Assembly (NCBI GenBank): GCA_963519305.1
Contig: CAUQMS010000003.1
Location: forward strand, 186,001-250,000
DNA from: Ewingella sp963519305
GTDB lineage: Bacteria; Pseudomonadota; Gammaproteobacteria; Enterobacterales; Enterobacteriaceae
Length of the DNA stretch: 64,000 nt
Reading direction: 5' to 3'
Shown: one piece after another, positions 42,497 through 51,216 of the stretch
How positions within the stretch are numbered: position 1 is the stretch's first letter
Layout of the letters: every line of letters starts with the position of its first letter
The notes under the pieces: generated by a model
What the model was told of the DNA's origin: nothing
The model's database searches: none
The model's input: the letters and a program-made list of their open reading frames with translations, nothing else
Made by a program: the position numbers and the translations under genes

Positions 42497-43468
42497 TTAT
42501 TTCGGGTAAAGCTCATCACGGGAATAGGGTTCTTTCTCGCCGGGCTTACGCGTTTTCAGCAATTTCAGGATCCAGGTGTACTGCTCAGGGTTTGGCCCGA
42601 CCAGTATTTCGACCTCTTCATTCATCCGGCGTGCTATCTGATGATCCTCAGCGGTGGCCAGATCATCCATCGGTGGACGGATATAAATATCCAGACGATT
42701 TTCACGCCCGTTATAGACCGGGAACAGCGGCACAATTTCAGCTCGACACACTTTCATCAGCCGTCCGACGGCAGGCAACGTCGCTTTGTACGTCGCGAAG
42801 AAATCGACAAACTCACTGTGTTCTGCCCCGTGATCCTGATCGGGCAGATAATAGCCCCAGTAACCCTGACGGACCGAACTGATAAAAGGTTTAATCCCGT
42901 CATTTCGCGCATGAAGACGCCCGCCATAGCGGCGACGCACGCTGTTCCACATAAAGTCAGTCAGCGGGTTTTTCTGGTTATGGAACATCGCGGCCATTGG
43001 CTGACCGCTGGCGGCCAACAGCATGGCCGGAATATCAACCGCCCAGCCGTGCGGAACCAGAAAAATGACGTTTTTGCCGTCGACCTGCATCTGGTCGATA
43101 ATTTCTTTACCGTGCCAGTGAACGCGGCTCAGTACTTTTTCCGGTTTGCGGCAGGCCAGTTCAGCCATCATCACCATCGACTGCGGCGCGGTGGCAAACA
43201 TTACGTCGATAATGTGTTCACGCTCCGCTTCTGCAACCTCCGGCATGCAATATAACAGATTGATGCGTGCACGACGGCGGGCACCTTTCGCCAGCTTACC
43301 AGCCAGACAGCCGAGCGTGCCTAAAATAGGGTCACGAATTTTTGCAGGAACGTACGCCATTCCCGCCATTGCGCCCACACCCAGCCATACACCCCAATAT
43401 CGCGGGTGAAAGAAAGCTTTCTGGAATTGCGGAATAAACTCGACGGTTGATTTTTTCTCTGGCTGCAT
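42497..43468 (-). CDS. lpxM: Lipid A myristoyl/lauroyl-transferase LpxM
   Basis: An inner-membrane late acyltransferase that adds the last secondary acyl chain to lipid A. The 323-residue protein has the catalytic HX4D motif (PHGWAVD, His140/Asp145), one N-terminal membrane segment (YWGVWLGVGAMAGMAYV), and strong identity with E. coli LpxM, e.g. RLHARNDGIKPFISSVRQG and YYLPDQDHGAEHSEFVDFFA. The order lpxM-mepM-znuA matches E. coli. Confidence 0.95.
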   Translation of the reverse strand: MQPEKKSTVEFIPQFQKAFFHPRYWGVWLGVGAMAGMAYVPAKIRDPILGTLGCLAGKLAKGARRRARINLLYCMPEVAEAEREHIIDVMFATAPQSMVMMAELACRKPEKVLSRVHWHGKEIIDQMQVDGKNVIFLVPHGWAVDIPAMLLAASGQPMAAMFHNQKNPLTDFMWNSVRRRYGGRLHARNDGIKPFISSVRQGYWGYYLPDQDHGAEHSEFVDFFATYKATLPAVGRLMKVCRAEIVPLFPVYNGRENRLDIYIRPPMDDLATAEDHQIARRMNEEVEILVGPNPEQYTWILKLLKTRKPGEKEPYSRDELYPK

Positions 43469-43578
43469 AAACGGCTCTTAATACAATGTTCTTAAGACAA
43501 CAATCGTTCAATGATAAGTGCAGCGCACTCATTTGCAAAGAAACTCACGACGTCGTGTTAATAAAGAAAAGCGAATAA

Positions 43579-43616
43579 CGGGCAAAACGACACGTATTAA
43601 CCGTGTGTTTTGCCCG
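43579..43616 (-). terminator. Long hairpin downstream of mepM, possible terminator
   Basis: A 9-bp arm (CGGGCAAAA with TTTTGCCCG) plus an inner paired segment (ACACG with CGTGT) forms a long hairpin. On the minus strand the T-rich stretch follows only after several bases (TTATTCGCTTTTC), so termination strength is uncertain. Confidence 0.5.
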
Positions 43617-43649
43617 CCAGCGAAAGGCAGAAACGGCTGAGTAGTGAAC

Positions 43650-44966
43650 TCAGTTTAGTTTCAATTGAGGAATAACCTGTTTCACTGTCGCCAGGTAATC
43701 ACTGCGGTCTTTGCCGGTGAGCCCTTCGGAACGTGGCAGTTTAGCGGTAAGCGGGTTGACGGCCAGCTGGTTAATCCACATTTCAAAGTGCAGATGCGGG
43801 CCGGTAGAACGGCCTGTATTGCCCGACAGTGCAATGCGGTCGCCGCGTTTAATCTTCTGACCCGGTTTCACCAGAATTTTGCGCAAGTGCATGTAACGGG
43901 TCATATACTGGCGGCCATGACGGATGGCGATGTAATTGCCCGCTGCCCCACCATTTTTCGCGACCATCACTTCCCCGTCGCCCACGGCCAGTACTGGCGT
44001 ACCGACCGGGACAGCAAAGTCTACGCCACGGTGCGGCGCAATACGGCCGGTGACCGGATTGAGACGTCGCGGATTGAAGTTTGACGAGACACGAAACTGT
44101 TTGATGGTCGGAAAACGCAGAAAGCCACGCGCCAGCCCGCTGCCGTTGCGGTCGTAGAATTTGCCGTCTTCAGCGCGGATAGCGTAATAATCTTTGCCGC
44201 CGCTGCGCATACGCACACCCTGCAGCTGGCTTTGCTCACTTTTGCCGTTGAGCACCTCACGTGACATCAGCACCGAGAACTCATCGCCTTTGCGCAATTT
44301 CTTAAAATCGAGCTGCCACTGTAACGCTTTAATAATCGAGCTGATTTCACCACTGGTCAGTCCTGCCGCTTTGGCACTAGTGACGAAACTGCCGTCCAGA
44401 CGCCCTTTCAGCACGTTATCTTTCCATTCACCTTGCAAGGTCTCAAGACTGGATTTAAAACCGGTCCCGGAACGATCATAGGTGTAGGTTTCGCGCCGGG
44501 ATTTCTCCCAGGTCACGCGCTGTAATTCGCCATCGTCATTGACGGTCCACGACAGTTGCTGACCGATTTTCAGATTGCGCAAATCGCTGTCGGCAGAAGC
44601 CAGTGCGGTGATATCGGACATATCGATACCGTACTGGTTCAGAATGCTGCTCAGCGTGTCGCCGGTCGAGACCACGTATTCATGAACGCCGGTTTCAGAC
44701 TCAACTTTTTCGTCGAGGTCGTCTTGCGGAATATCTTCTGCCGGCGGGGGTTGGTCGATGGGTTCACTGGCTTCGGGAAGCAGTGAACGCACCTGTTCGC
44801 TGTCGAGCTCAATATGTTTAACAATGGGGTTTTGTTCTGGGTGGTAAACGAACGGTTTCCAGACTGCCACAGCAAGTGTGACGACAGTAAGTGACCCCAG
44901 CATGACGCGGTGAGGCCGTGGAAGGTTGTTATACGCCAGAGCGATAGAGCGGACTATCAGCTGCAC
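43650..44966 (-). CDS. mepM: Murein DD-endopeptidase MepM
   Basis: MepM cleaves D-Ala-mDAP cross-links so that new murein strands can be inserted. The 438-residue protein has an N-terminal membrane anchor (RVMLGSLTVVTLAVAVW), a LysM-like domain (EYVVSTGDTLSSILNQYG to IGQQLSW) and a C-terminal LytM/M23 domain with zinc ligands in PHRGVDFAVP and HLHFEMW. The length and layout match E. coli MepM (YebA). In E. coli it is followed by lpxM, as here. Confidence 0.95.
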   Translation of the reverse strand: MQLIVRSIALAYNNLPRPHRVMLGSLTVVTLAVAVWKPFVYHPEQNPIVKHIELDSEQVRSLLPEASEPIDQPPPAEDIPQDDLDEKVESETGVHEYVVSTGDTLSSILNQYGIDMSDITALASADSDLRNLKIGQQLSWTVNDDGELQRVTWEKSRRETYTYDRSGTGFKSSLETLQGEWKDNVLKGRLDGSFVTSAKAAGLTSGEISSIIKALQWQLDFKKLRKGDEFSVLMSREVLNGKSEQSQLQGVRMRSGGKDYYAIRAEDGKFYDRNGSGLARGFLRFPTIKQFRVSSNFNPRRLNPVTGRIAPHRGVDFAVPVGTPVLAVGDGEVMVAKNGGAAGNYIAIRHGRQYMTRYMHLRKILVKPGQKIKRGDRIALSGNTGRSTGPHLHFEMWINQLAVNPLTAKLPRSEGLTGKDRSDYLATVKQVIPQLKLN

Positions 44967-44987
44967 TTTAATACGGTCCTTTTAATC

Positions 44988-45920
44988 TTACTTCAGGCAG
45001 CTCACGTACTGGTTAGTCAGATGTGACAGGAAGTTCACATAACTGTCCTTACCCAATGCGATCCCGCTCCCCAGCGGATCCAATGTGCCCATACGCACTG
45101 TTGTTCCCTGGGCAACGGCATTAATTACGGCCGGCCTGAATTGTGGTTCAGCAAAAACACAGACTGCTTTCTGCTCAACCAACTGAGTTCGAATGAGATG
45201 TAATCGCTGCGCACCGGGTTGAATCTCGGGATTGACCGTAAAATGGCCAAGTGGCGAAAGGCCGAAGTGTTTCTCAAAGTAGCCATAAGCATCATGAAAA
45301 ACGAAATATCCCTTACCCTGTACAGGCTGCAGCATCTTACCAAGGTTTTTGTCAACTTTTGTCAAGCTATCTTCAAACTGTTTTAAGTTGGCGTCTAATT
45401 TGTCTTTCTTTTGTGGCATAAGTTCCAATAACTTTGCATGAATTGCGATCGCAGTCTGTTTTGCAATCTCTGGCGACATCCATACATGCATATTGTACTC
45501 ACCGTGATGGTGGTCATCGGCGTGTTCACCCTGACCGTGTTCATGATCATCGTCGTCATGATCCCCTTTCTGTAAAAGTGGCGTAACGGTGCTTAATGTG
45601 GCGATTTCCACCTGACGGTTAGGCGGCAACTGCGCGGCAGATTTGGACATAAAGGCTTCCATCTCTGGCCCCACCCACACCACGAGATCGGCGCGACGCA
45701 TTTTTTGTAAGTCTGAAGGACGCAAGGCAAAGTCGTGCGGCGATGCACCATCAGGTAACAGGATTTCTGTCGGTGTGACCCCATCAGCGATGGCCGAGGC
45801 GATAAATCCGAGCGGACGTACGGAGGTCACCACGGAGGCCTGCGCCATGGTTAACGTAAAGCCTGAGACTAACGCGGCGGCTAAAAACATCCGTTTATAG
45901 ATTTTTTTGTTCTGTTTCAT
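44988..45920 (-). CDS. znuA: Zinc ABC transporter substrate-binding protein ZnuA
   Basis: Periplasmic receptor that delivers Zn2+ to ZnuBC. The 310-residue protein has a Sec signal peptide (about 1-28, AQA), the metal-binding His of SPHDF, a His/Asp-rich flexible loop (HDDDDHEHGQGEHADDHHHG), and the cluster A-9 features NMHVWMSPE and GHFTVNPEIQPGAQRL. Two cysteines, in KAVCVFAEP and the last residues (VSCLK), can form the disulfide known in ZnuA. It is divergent from znuCB, with a Zur box between. Confidence 0.96.
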   Translation of the reverse strand: MKQNKKIYKRMFLAAALVSGFTLTMAQASVVTSVRPLGFIASAIADGVTPTEILLPDGASPHDFALRPSDLQKMRRADLVVWVGPEMEAFMSKSAAQLPPNRQVEIATLSTVTPLLQKGDHDDDDHEHGQGEHADDHHHGEYNMHVWMSPEIAKQTAIAIHAKLLELMPQKKDKLDANLKQFEDSLTKVDKNLGKMLQPVQGKGYFVFHDAYGYFEKHFGLSPLGHFTVNPEIQPGAQRLHLIRTQLVEQKAVCVFAEPQFRPAVINAVAQGTTVRMGTLDPLGSGIALGKDSYVNFLSHLTNQYVSCLK

Positions 45921-45971
45921 AAGGCGTTATCTCATTAACGTTAAGGTGAAAACTGGTTATTTAGGCGAAAA

Positions 45972-45990
45972 CGCAATATTATAACATTCG
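45972..45990. promoter_or_regulatory. Zur box between znuA and znuC
   Basis: CGCAATATTATAACATTCG resembles the Zur consensus (AAATGTTATA-N-TATAACATTT): the right arm TATAACATT is perfect, the left arm partly degenerate. It lies in the 95-bp divergent znuA/znuC promoter. Confidence 0.7.
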
Positions 45991-46015
45991 ATTTATTCTG
46001 CAAGACATCACTGAC

Positions 46016-46774
46016 ATGCCTAATTTAGCCACATTACAAAATATTTCGGTCACTTTCGGCTCCCGGCGCGTGCTGTCGGATATTTCGCTGACGCTGCAAC
46101 CCGGAAAAATACTCACCCTGCTCGGCCCGAACGGCGCCGGGAAATCCACGCTGGTCCGCGTGGTGCTCGGTCTGGTTGCGCCAACCAGCGGCACCCTGAC
46201 CCGCCAGCCCGGTCTGCGCATCGGGTATGTGCCGCAAAAACTCCATCTTGATGCCACCATGCCGCTGACCGTCAGCCGTTTCATGCGCCTGAAGCCCGGC
46301 GTTAAGCGTGAGGATATTTTACCTGCGCTGAAACGCGTGCAGGCCGCCCACCTGATCGATCAGCCGATGCAAAAACTGTCCGGCGGTGAAAACCAGCGCG
46401 TTTTGCTGGCCCGCGCGCTGATGAACAGCCCTCAGTTACTGGTCCTCGATGAACCAACTCAGGGTGTTGACGTCAACGGACAGCTGGCGCTCTATAACCT
46501 GATCGACAGCCTGCGCTGTGAACTCGGTTGCGCGGTGCTGATGGTGTCTCATGACCTGCATCTGGTGATGGCGAAAACTGACGAGGTTTTATGCCTGAAC
46601 GAACATATCTGCTGTTCCGGTTCGCCGGAAGTAGTGTCGATGCATCCGGAATTTATTGCCATGTTTGGCAACCGCGGTGCAGAGCAACTGGCCATTTACC
46701 GCCATCATCACAATCACCGTCACGATTTAAAGGGAAAAGTTATTTTGCGTAATAGCGGAGGCCGTGACGCATGA
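46016..46774 (+). CDS. znuC: Zinc ABC transporter ATPase ZnuC
   Basis: Cytoplasmic ATP-binding subunit of the high-affinity zinc importer. The 252-residue protein has Walker A GPNGAGKST, the signature LSGGENQR, Walker B LLVLDEPT and H-loop VSHDLH, plus the His-rich C-terminal tail YRHHHNHRHD seen in enteric ZnuC. Its last four bases overlap the znuB start (ATGA). Confidence 0.97.
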   Translation: MPNLATLQNISVTFGSRRVLSDISLTLQPGKILTLLGPNGAGKSTLVRVVLGLVAPTSGTLTRQPGLRIGYVPQKLHLDATMPLTVSRFMRLKPGVKREDILPALKRVQAAHLIDQPMQKLSGGENQRVLLARALMNSPQLLVLDEPTQGVDVNGQLALYNLIDSLRCELGCAVLMVSHDLHLVMAKTDEVLCLNEHICCSGSPEVVSMHPEFIAMFGNRGAEQLAIYRHHHNHRHDLKGKVILRNSGGRDA

Positions 46775-47556
46775 TTGAATTATTACTGCCCGGCTGGCTG
46801 GCCGGCATTTTGCTGGCGACGGCAGCGGGCCCGCTGGGTTCGTTCGTGGTCTGGCGACGCATGTCTTATTTCGGTGATACGCTCGCTCACGCCTCTTTGC
46901 TCGGCGTGGCCTTTGGTCTGCTGCTGAACGTAAATCCGTTTTACGCCGTGATCGTGGTGACTCTGTTACTGGCACTGCTGCTGGTCGTTCTGGAGCGCAA
47001 ACCGCATCTGGCCGTCGATACCCTGCTCGGCATCATGGCGCACAGCGCGCTGTCGCTCGGTCTGGTGGTGGTCAGCCTCATGTCCAATGTGCGCGTCGAC
47101 CTGATGGCCTATCTGTTCGGTGATTTACTGTCGGTCACTCTCAGCGACATCTGGATGATTGGCGTCGGCGTGGTGGTGGTGATTGGCGTACTTTGCTGGC
47201 AGTGGCGCTCGCTGCTGTCGATGACCATCAGCCCGGAACTGGCTCACGTCGACGGCGTGAATCTTCAGCGTTCGCGCATTATCCTGATGCTGGTTACGGC
47301 GCTGACTATCGGCCTTGCCATGAAGTTCGTCGGCGCCCTGATTATCACCTCGCTGCTGATTATCCCTGCCGCAACGGCGCGCCGGTTTGCCAAAACACCG
47401 GAGCAGATGGCGCTGGTGGCTATCGCCGTAGGCATTCTGGCCGTCACCGGCGGGCTGACCTTCTCGGCGTTTTATGACACACCGGCCGGGCCGTCCGTGG
47501 TGCTGAGCGCTGCCATCATGTTTATGCTCAGCCTGACGAAAAAACAGGTAGCATAA
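46771..47556 (+). CDS. znuB: Zinc ABC transporter permease ZnuB
   Basis: Inner-membrane permease of the ZnuABC importer. The 261-residue protein is very hydrophobic with several predicted membrane segments, and has the family blocks GPLGSFVVWRRMSYFGDTLAHASLLG and GALIITSLLIIPAATARRFA. It is translationally coupled to znuC. Confidence 0.96.
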   Translation: MIELLLPGWLAGILLATAAGPLGSFVVWRRMSYFGDTLAHASLLGVAFGLLLNVNPFYAVIVVTLLLALLLVVLERKPHLAVDTLLGIMAHSALSLGLVVVSLMSNVRVDLMAYLFGDLLSVTLSDIWMIGVGVVVVIGVLCWQWRSLLSMTISPELAHVDGVNLQRSRIILMLVTALTIGLAMKFVGALIITSLLIIPAATARRFAKTPEQMALVAIAVGILAVTGGLTFSAFYDTPAGPSVVLSAAIMFMLSLTKKQVA

Positions 47557-47596
47557 CTCGTCAGCGCGTGAAAAGTTCCGCCCGATAAATGCCATA

Positions 47597-47630
47597 AAAA
47601 ACGGACGCCCAATGTGGCGTCCGTTTTTTT
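47597..47630. terminator. Bidirectional terminator, znuB / ruvB
   Basis: ACGGACGCC pairs with GGCGTCCGT around a 6-nt loop, flanked by A5 and T7; it lies between converging znuB and ruvB. Confidence 0.9.
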
Positions 47631-47663
47631 ACTATTCTTGATATCAAACCGGCGTGTTGAGAT

Positions 47664-48668
47664 CTATTCAGGACGCGTCATGCCGAAGTGTTTGTAAGCA
47701 TGATTCGTCGCCATACGGCCACGTGGCGTACGCTGAATAAAGCCCTGCTGGATAAGGAAAGGTTCGATCACGTCTTCGATGGTTTCGCGCTCTTCACCAA
47801 TGGCGGCAGCCAGATTATCGAGGCCAACCGGCCCCCCGGTAAACTTGTCGATGATCGCCAGCAGCAGTTTGCGGTCCATATAGTCAAAACCTTCCGCATC
47901 GACGTCCAGCATATCCAGAGCGCCGTTGGCCGTGTCGCCGTTGATCGTCCCGTCGCCCTTAACTTCAGCAAAGTCGCGCACACGGCGCAGCAGCCGGTTA
48001 GCAATACGAGGCGTACCGCGTGAACGGCGGGCTATCTGATGCGCGCCCTCTTCCGACAACTCCAGTCCCAGACACAATGCGCTTCGCCCGACAATGTGCT
48101 GTAAATCCGCTACCTGATAAAACTCCAGACGTTGCACGATACCGAAACGGTCACGCAGAGGCGACGTAAGGGAACCCGCTCGGGTCGTCGCGCCAATCAG
48201 GGTAAACGGCGGTAAATCGAGTTTGATGGAACGCGCGGCAGGTCCTTCACCGATCATGATATCCAGCTGATAGTCTTCCATTGCCGGATACAAAATTTCT
48301 TCGACCACCGGCGAGAGACGGTGGATTTCATCGATGAACAGCACGTCGTGGGGTTCAAGGTTGGTGAGCATGGCGGCCAGATCGCCCGCCTTTTCCAGCA
48401 CCGGGCCGGACGTGGTGCGCAGATTAACGCCCATTTCGTTAGCCACGATATTGGCGAGTGTGGTTTTGCCGAGCCCCGGCGGCCCGAAAATCAGCAGGTG
48501 ATCGAGCGCGTCTTTACGTTGCTTAGCCGCCTGAATAAAGATTTCCATCTGCGACCGTACGTGCGGCTGGCCGACATACTCAGAAAGCAGCTTCGGGCGG
48601 ATCGCACGGTCAATGACTTCTTCTTCCGTGAAAACTTCGGACGAAATCAGGCGGTCAGCTTCGATCAT
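47664..48668 (-). CDS. ruvB: Holliday junction branch-migration ATPase RuvB
   Basis: RuvB is a hexameric AAA+ motor that moves Holliday junctions with RuvA. The 334-residue protein has Walker A GPPGLGKTTLAN, Walker B LFIDEIHRL, sensor 1 GATTRAG, the arginine-finger block LRDRFGIV, and the C-terminal winged-helix domain ending TPRGRMATNHAYKHFG. It follows ruvA after 8 bp. Confidence 0.98.
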   Translation of the reverse strand: MIEADRLISSEVFTEEEVIDRAIRPKLLSEYVGQPHVRSQMEIFIQAAKQRKDALDHLLIFGPPGLGKTTLANIVANEMGVNLRTTSGPVLEKAGDLAAMLTNLEPHDVLFIDEIHRLSPVVEEILYPAMEDYQLDIMIGEGPAARSIKLDLPPFTLIGATTRAGSLTSPLRDRFGIVQRLEFYQVADLQHIVGRSALCLGLELSEEGAHQIARRSRGTPRIANRLLRRVRDFAEVKGDGTINGDTANGALDMLDVDAEGFDYMDRKLLLAIIDKFTGGPVGLDNLAAAIGEERETIEDVIEPFLIQQGFIQRTPRGRMATNHAYKHFGMTRPE

Positions 48669-48676
48669 CTATTACC

Positions 48677-49297
48677 TCACAGCGCAGCGCGCAGCGCTTC
48701 TCTAATCAACGTTTCGGATTCAGCGCCCGGTTTGGCCACTTTGCTGATCATACGGCTGGCTTCCGGTGGTTTGTAGCCCAGCGAAATCAGGGCTGCAACG
48801 GCTTCGCCTTCGGCATCAGATTCTTTCGCTTTCGACGCCGATGCAGGTAGCGTGATATCAGTATGATTGTTAAATAGATCACCGTTTAATCCTTTAAACC
48901 GGTCTTTCATTTCGACGACCAGGCGTTCTGCGGTTTTCTTACCCACACCTGGTAACTTAATTAACGCAGTAATTTCTTCCTTTTCCACCGCACTGACAAA
49001 CTGCTGAGCCGACATGCCAGACAAGATAGCCAGCGCCAGTTTTGGCCCGACACCGTTAACTTTAATCAGCTCACGGAACAGCGCGCGTTCCTGTTTGTCA
49101 TTGAATCCGTAAAGCAGTTGCGCATCTTCCCGAACAATAAATTGCGTGAAGATGATAGCTTCCTGACCCAACTCTGGCAATTCGTAAAAACAGGTCATCG
49201 GCATATGCACTTCATAGCCTACGCCGTTAGTTTCTAACAGCACCAGCGGTGGCTGTTTTTCCAGAATAATGCCTCGTAGTCTGCCTATCACGTTCAT
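48677..49297 (-). CDS. ruvA: Holliday junction binding protein RuvA
   Basis: RuvA tetramers hold the four-way junction open and load RuvB. The 206-residue protein has the OB domain (MNVIGRLRGIILEKQPPLVL), two helix-hairpin-helix motifs (LIKVNGVGPKLALAIL, LIKLPGVGKKTAERLV), and the flexible linker followed by the RuvB-binding domain III (AVAALISLGYKPPEASRMI). It is the first gene of ruvAB, downstream of the LexA-type box at 49342. Confidence 0.97.
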   Translation of the reverse strand: MNVIGRLRGIILEKQPPLVLLETNGVGYEVHMPMTCFYELPELGQEAIIFTQFIVREDAQLLYGFNDKQERALFRELIKVNGVGPKLALAILSGMSAQQFVSAVEKEEITALIKLPGVGKKTAERLVVEMKDRFKGLNGDLFNNHTDITLPASASKAKESDAEGEAVAALISLGYKPPEASRMISKVAKPGAESETLIREALRAAL

Positions 49298-49334
49298 TTT
49301 CCTTATCGGGTCAAAATCTGCGATGTTTATATCA

Positions 49335-49361
49335 TAAAAAAGGCTGGATGGATATCCAGCC
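49335..49361 (-). promoter_or_regulatory. LexA-type box of ruvAB, also the stem of the ruvC terminator
   Basis: On the minus strand GGCTGGATATCCATCCAGCC reads as a LexA box of the ruv type (CTGG-N8-CCAG), one base different from the E. coli ruvA box as I remember it. The same 20 bp forms an 8-bp hairpin stem (GGCTGGAT/ATCCAGCC) followed by six T, a standard intrinsic terminator for ruvC. It lies 38-64 bp upstream of the ruvA start. Confidence 0.75.
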
Positions 49362-49378
49362 CAATCGACTTGCGTCAG

Positions 49379-49900
49379 CTATCGCATTCTTCCGCGCGCC
49401 ATCTGTAATTTGTCCGTACTGAGACGGATAGCATTCTGGCTCATGTGACAATGTGTGATGGCTATCGCCAGCGCATCGGCGGCATCCGCCTGCGGGTTGG
49501 CCGATAATTTCAGCAAAGAACGCACCATGTGCTGAACCTGTGATTTCTCGGCCGCACCAGTTCCCACGACGGTCTGTTTAACCTGCCGGGCGGCGTATTC
49601 AAACACCGGTAAATCCTGATTTACGGCGGCAACAATCGCAGCACCCCGCGCCTGGCCGAGCTTCAGCGCTGAATCAGGGTTTTTCGCCATAAACACAGAT
49701 TCGATGGCAAAAAAGTCGGGCTGAAATTGGGTAATGATTTCCGCCACGCCGGCGTAAATCAGTTTCAGACGCGTCGGCATATCGTCAACGACGGTGCGGA
49801 TGCACCCGCTGCCAAGATAACTCAGCTGTCGCCCTGTCTGGCGGATAATGCCATAGCCGGTAACACGTGAACCGGGGTCAATTCCCAGAATTATAGCCAT
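49379..49900 (-). CDS. ruvC: Crossover junction endodeoxyribonuclease RuvC
   Basis: RuvC resolves Holliday junctions by symmetrical nicking. The 173-residue protein has the RNase H-like acidic residues: Asp7 in ILGIDPGS, Glu in FAIES, and the two C-terminal Asp in PQADAADALAIA. The ATG at 49900 gives the E. coli MAIILGIDPG start; a TTG two codons earlier is not needed. It is downstream of yebC with a 108-bp gap and not in the SOS-controlled ruvAB unit. Confidence 0.97.
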   Translation of the reverse strand: MAIILGIDPGSRVTGYGIIRQTGRQLSYLGSGCIRTVVDDMPTRLKLIYAGVAEIITQFQPDFFAIESVFMAKNPDSALKLGQARGAAIVAAVNQDLPVFEYAARQVKQTVVGTGAAEKSQVQHMVRSLLKLSANPQADAADALAIAITHCHMSQNAIRLSTDKLQMARGRMR

Positions 49901-50008
49901 AGCCAATCAACGCCTTGTGCTTCGTTGTATGTGAATGAGGAGAAGTATATACCGCAGGGAGGATAATTTGATAACCGCCGGTGAACAGGTCGCCGGCGGG
50001 TGAGATCG

Positions 50009-50752
50009 TTACAGGGTTTCTGCAATCTCATCGGAGATTTCACCGTTGTGGTAAACCTCCTGCACATCATCACAATCTTCCAGCATGTCGATCAGACGCA
50101 ACAGTTTTGGCGCAGTGTCTTTATCCATGTCGGCTTTGGTCGATGGGATCATAGTGACTTCAGCGGAGTCCGCTTTAAAGCCTGCGGCTTCCAGCGTATC
50201 TTTCACGTCGCCCATATTTTCCCAGGCAGTGAAGACGTCGATCGCACCATCGTCATAAGAAACGATATCTTCGGCACCCGCTTCCAGAGAGGCTTCCATC
50301 ACACTGTCTTCATCCAGACCCGGTGCGAAAGTGATCACTCCTTTCTTGGCGAACAGGTAGGAAACTGAGCCATCAGTGCCCAGATTGCCGCCGGTTTTGT
50401 TGAAGGCATGACGCACTTCAGCCACGGTACGGTTACGGTTGTCACTCAGACATTCCACCATCACGGCTGAACCACCAGGACCGTAACCCTCATAAATGAT
50501 GGTTTCCATATTGGTATCATCATCACCGCCGACGCCACGCGCAACGGCACGGTTCAGCGTGTCACGGGTCATGTTGTTGGCCAGTGCTTTGTCGATTGCA
50601 GCACGCAGGCGCGGGTTAGCGCCCGGATCGCCCCCCCCCAGTTTCGCGGCAGTTACCAGCTCGCGAATAATCTTGGTGAAAATCTTGCCGCGTTTTGAAT
50701 CCTGCGCCGCTTTGCGGTGCTTGGTGTTGGCCCACTTACTGTGACCTGCCAT
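50009..50752 (-). CDS. yebC: YebC/PmpR family transcriptional regulator or translation factor
   Basis: The 247-residue protein belongs to the conserved YebC/TACO1 family (MAGHSKWANTKHRKAAQDSKRGKIFTK, GGDPGANPRLRAAIDKA, YEGYGPGGSAVMVE). Family members were described as DNA-binding regulators and, more recently, some as factors relieving ribosome stalling at proline runs. The gene sits 17 bp after nudB in an aspS-nudB-yebC operon. Confidence 0.95.
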   Translation of the reverse strand: MAGHSKWANTKHRKAAQDSKRGKIFTKIIRELVTAAKLGGGDPGANPRLRAAIDKALANNMTRDTLNRAVARGVGGDDDTNMETIIYEGYGPGGSAVMVECLSDNRNRTVAEVRHAFNKTGGNLGTDGSVSYLFAKKGVITFAPGLDEDSVMEASLEAGAEDIVSYDDGAIDVFTAWENMGDVKDTLEAAGFKADSAEVTMIPSTKADMDKDTAPKLLRLIDMLEDCDDVQEVYHNGEISDEIAETL

Positions 50753-50769
50753 AAAAATCTCCAGTTAGT

Positions 50770-51216
50770 CTAATCAGACTCAATAGTTACAAATTCTTCA
50801 ATCGCCTGCTGGTTACTCGGCGACACCGTCAACGCCGCCGCGGCCGTTTTATCGAGCCACTGGTACGCAAGATGTTCGGTGATTTGCACATCCCGCTCTT
50901 CAGGTAATGCCAGGCAGAACCAATGTTCTTTGTTGCGGGTCACGCCGGGAGCATAGCGATAACGCAAATGAGCAAACAGCTCAAACTCCACGCAGCGCTG
51001 GCAGTTCAGTACAGGCAGGTTTTCACCTGCAATATCGATACCAACCTCTTCCAGGACTTCACGCTGCGCAGTGTGTTCCGGGGACTCCCCGTCTTCCAGG
51101 CTGCCGGTGACCGACTGCCAAAAATTCGGGTCATCCCGTCGTTGAAGCATCAGCACCCGGCCGGTGTTGCTGGCGTAGATGACGCACAGTATCGACTCAG
51201 GACGCTTATGACTCAT
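50770..51216 (-). CDS. nudB: Dihydroneopterin triphosphate diphosphatase NudB
   Basis: NudB removes pyrophosphate from dihydroneopterin triphosphate in folate synthesis. The 148-residue protein carries a full Nudix box, GSLEDGESPEHTAQREVLEE followed by VGI, matching GX5EX7REUXEEXGU. Its ATG overlaps the last base of the aspS stop, so translation is probably coupled. Confidence 0.95.
   Translation of the reverse strand: MSHKRPESILCVIYASNTGRVLMLQRRDDPNFWQSVTGSLEDGESPEHTAQREVLEEVGIDIAGENLPVLNCQRCVEFELFAHLRYRYAPGVTRNKEHWFCLALPEERDVQITEHLAYQWLDKTAAAALTVSPSNQQAIEEFVTIESD

Noticed and set aside
42482..43255. A 257-residue frame antisense to lpxM
   Set aside because: Shadow of lpxM; overlaps the terminator and carries no recognisable motif.
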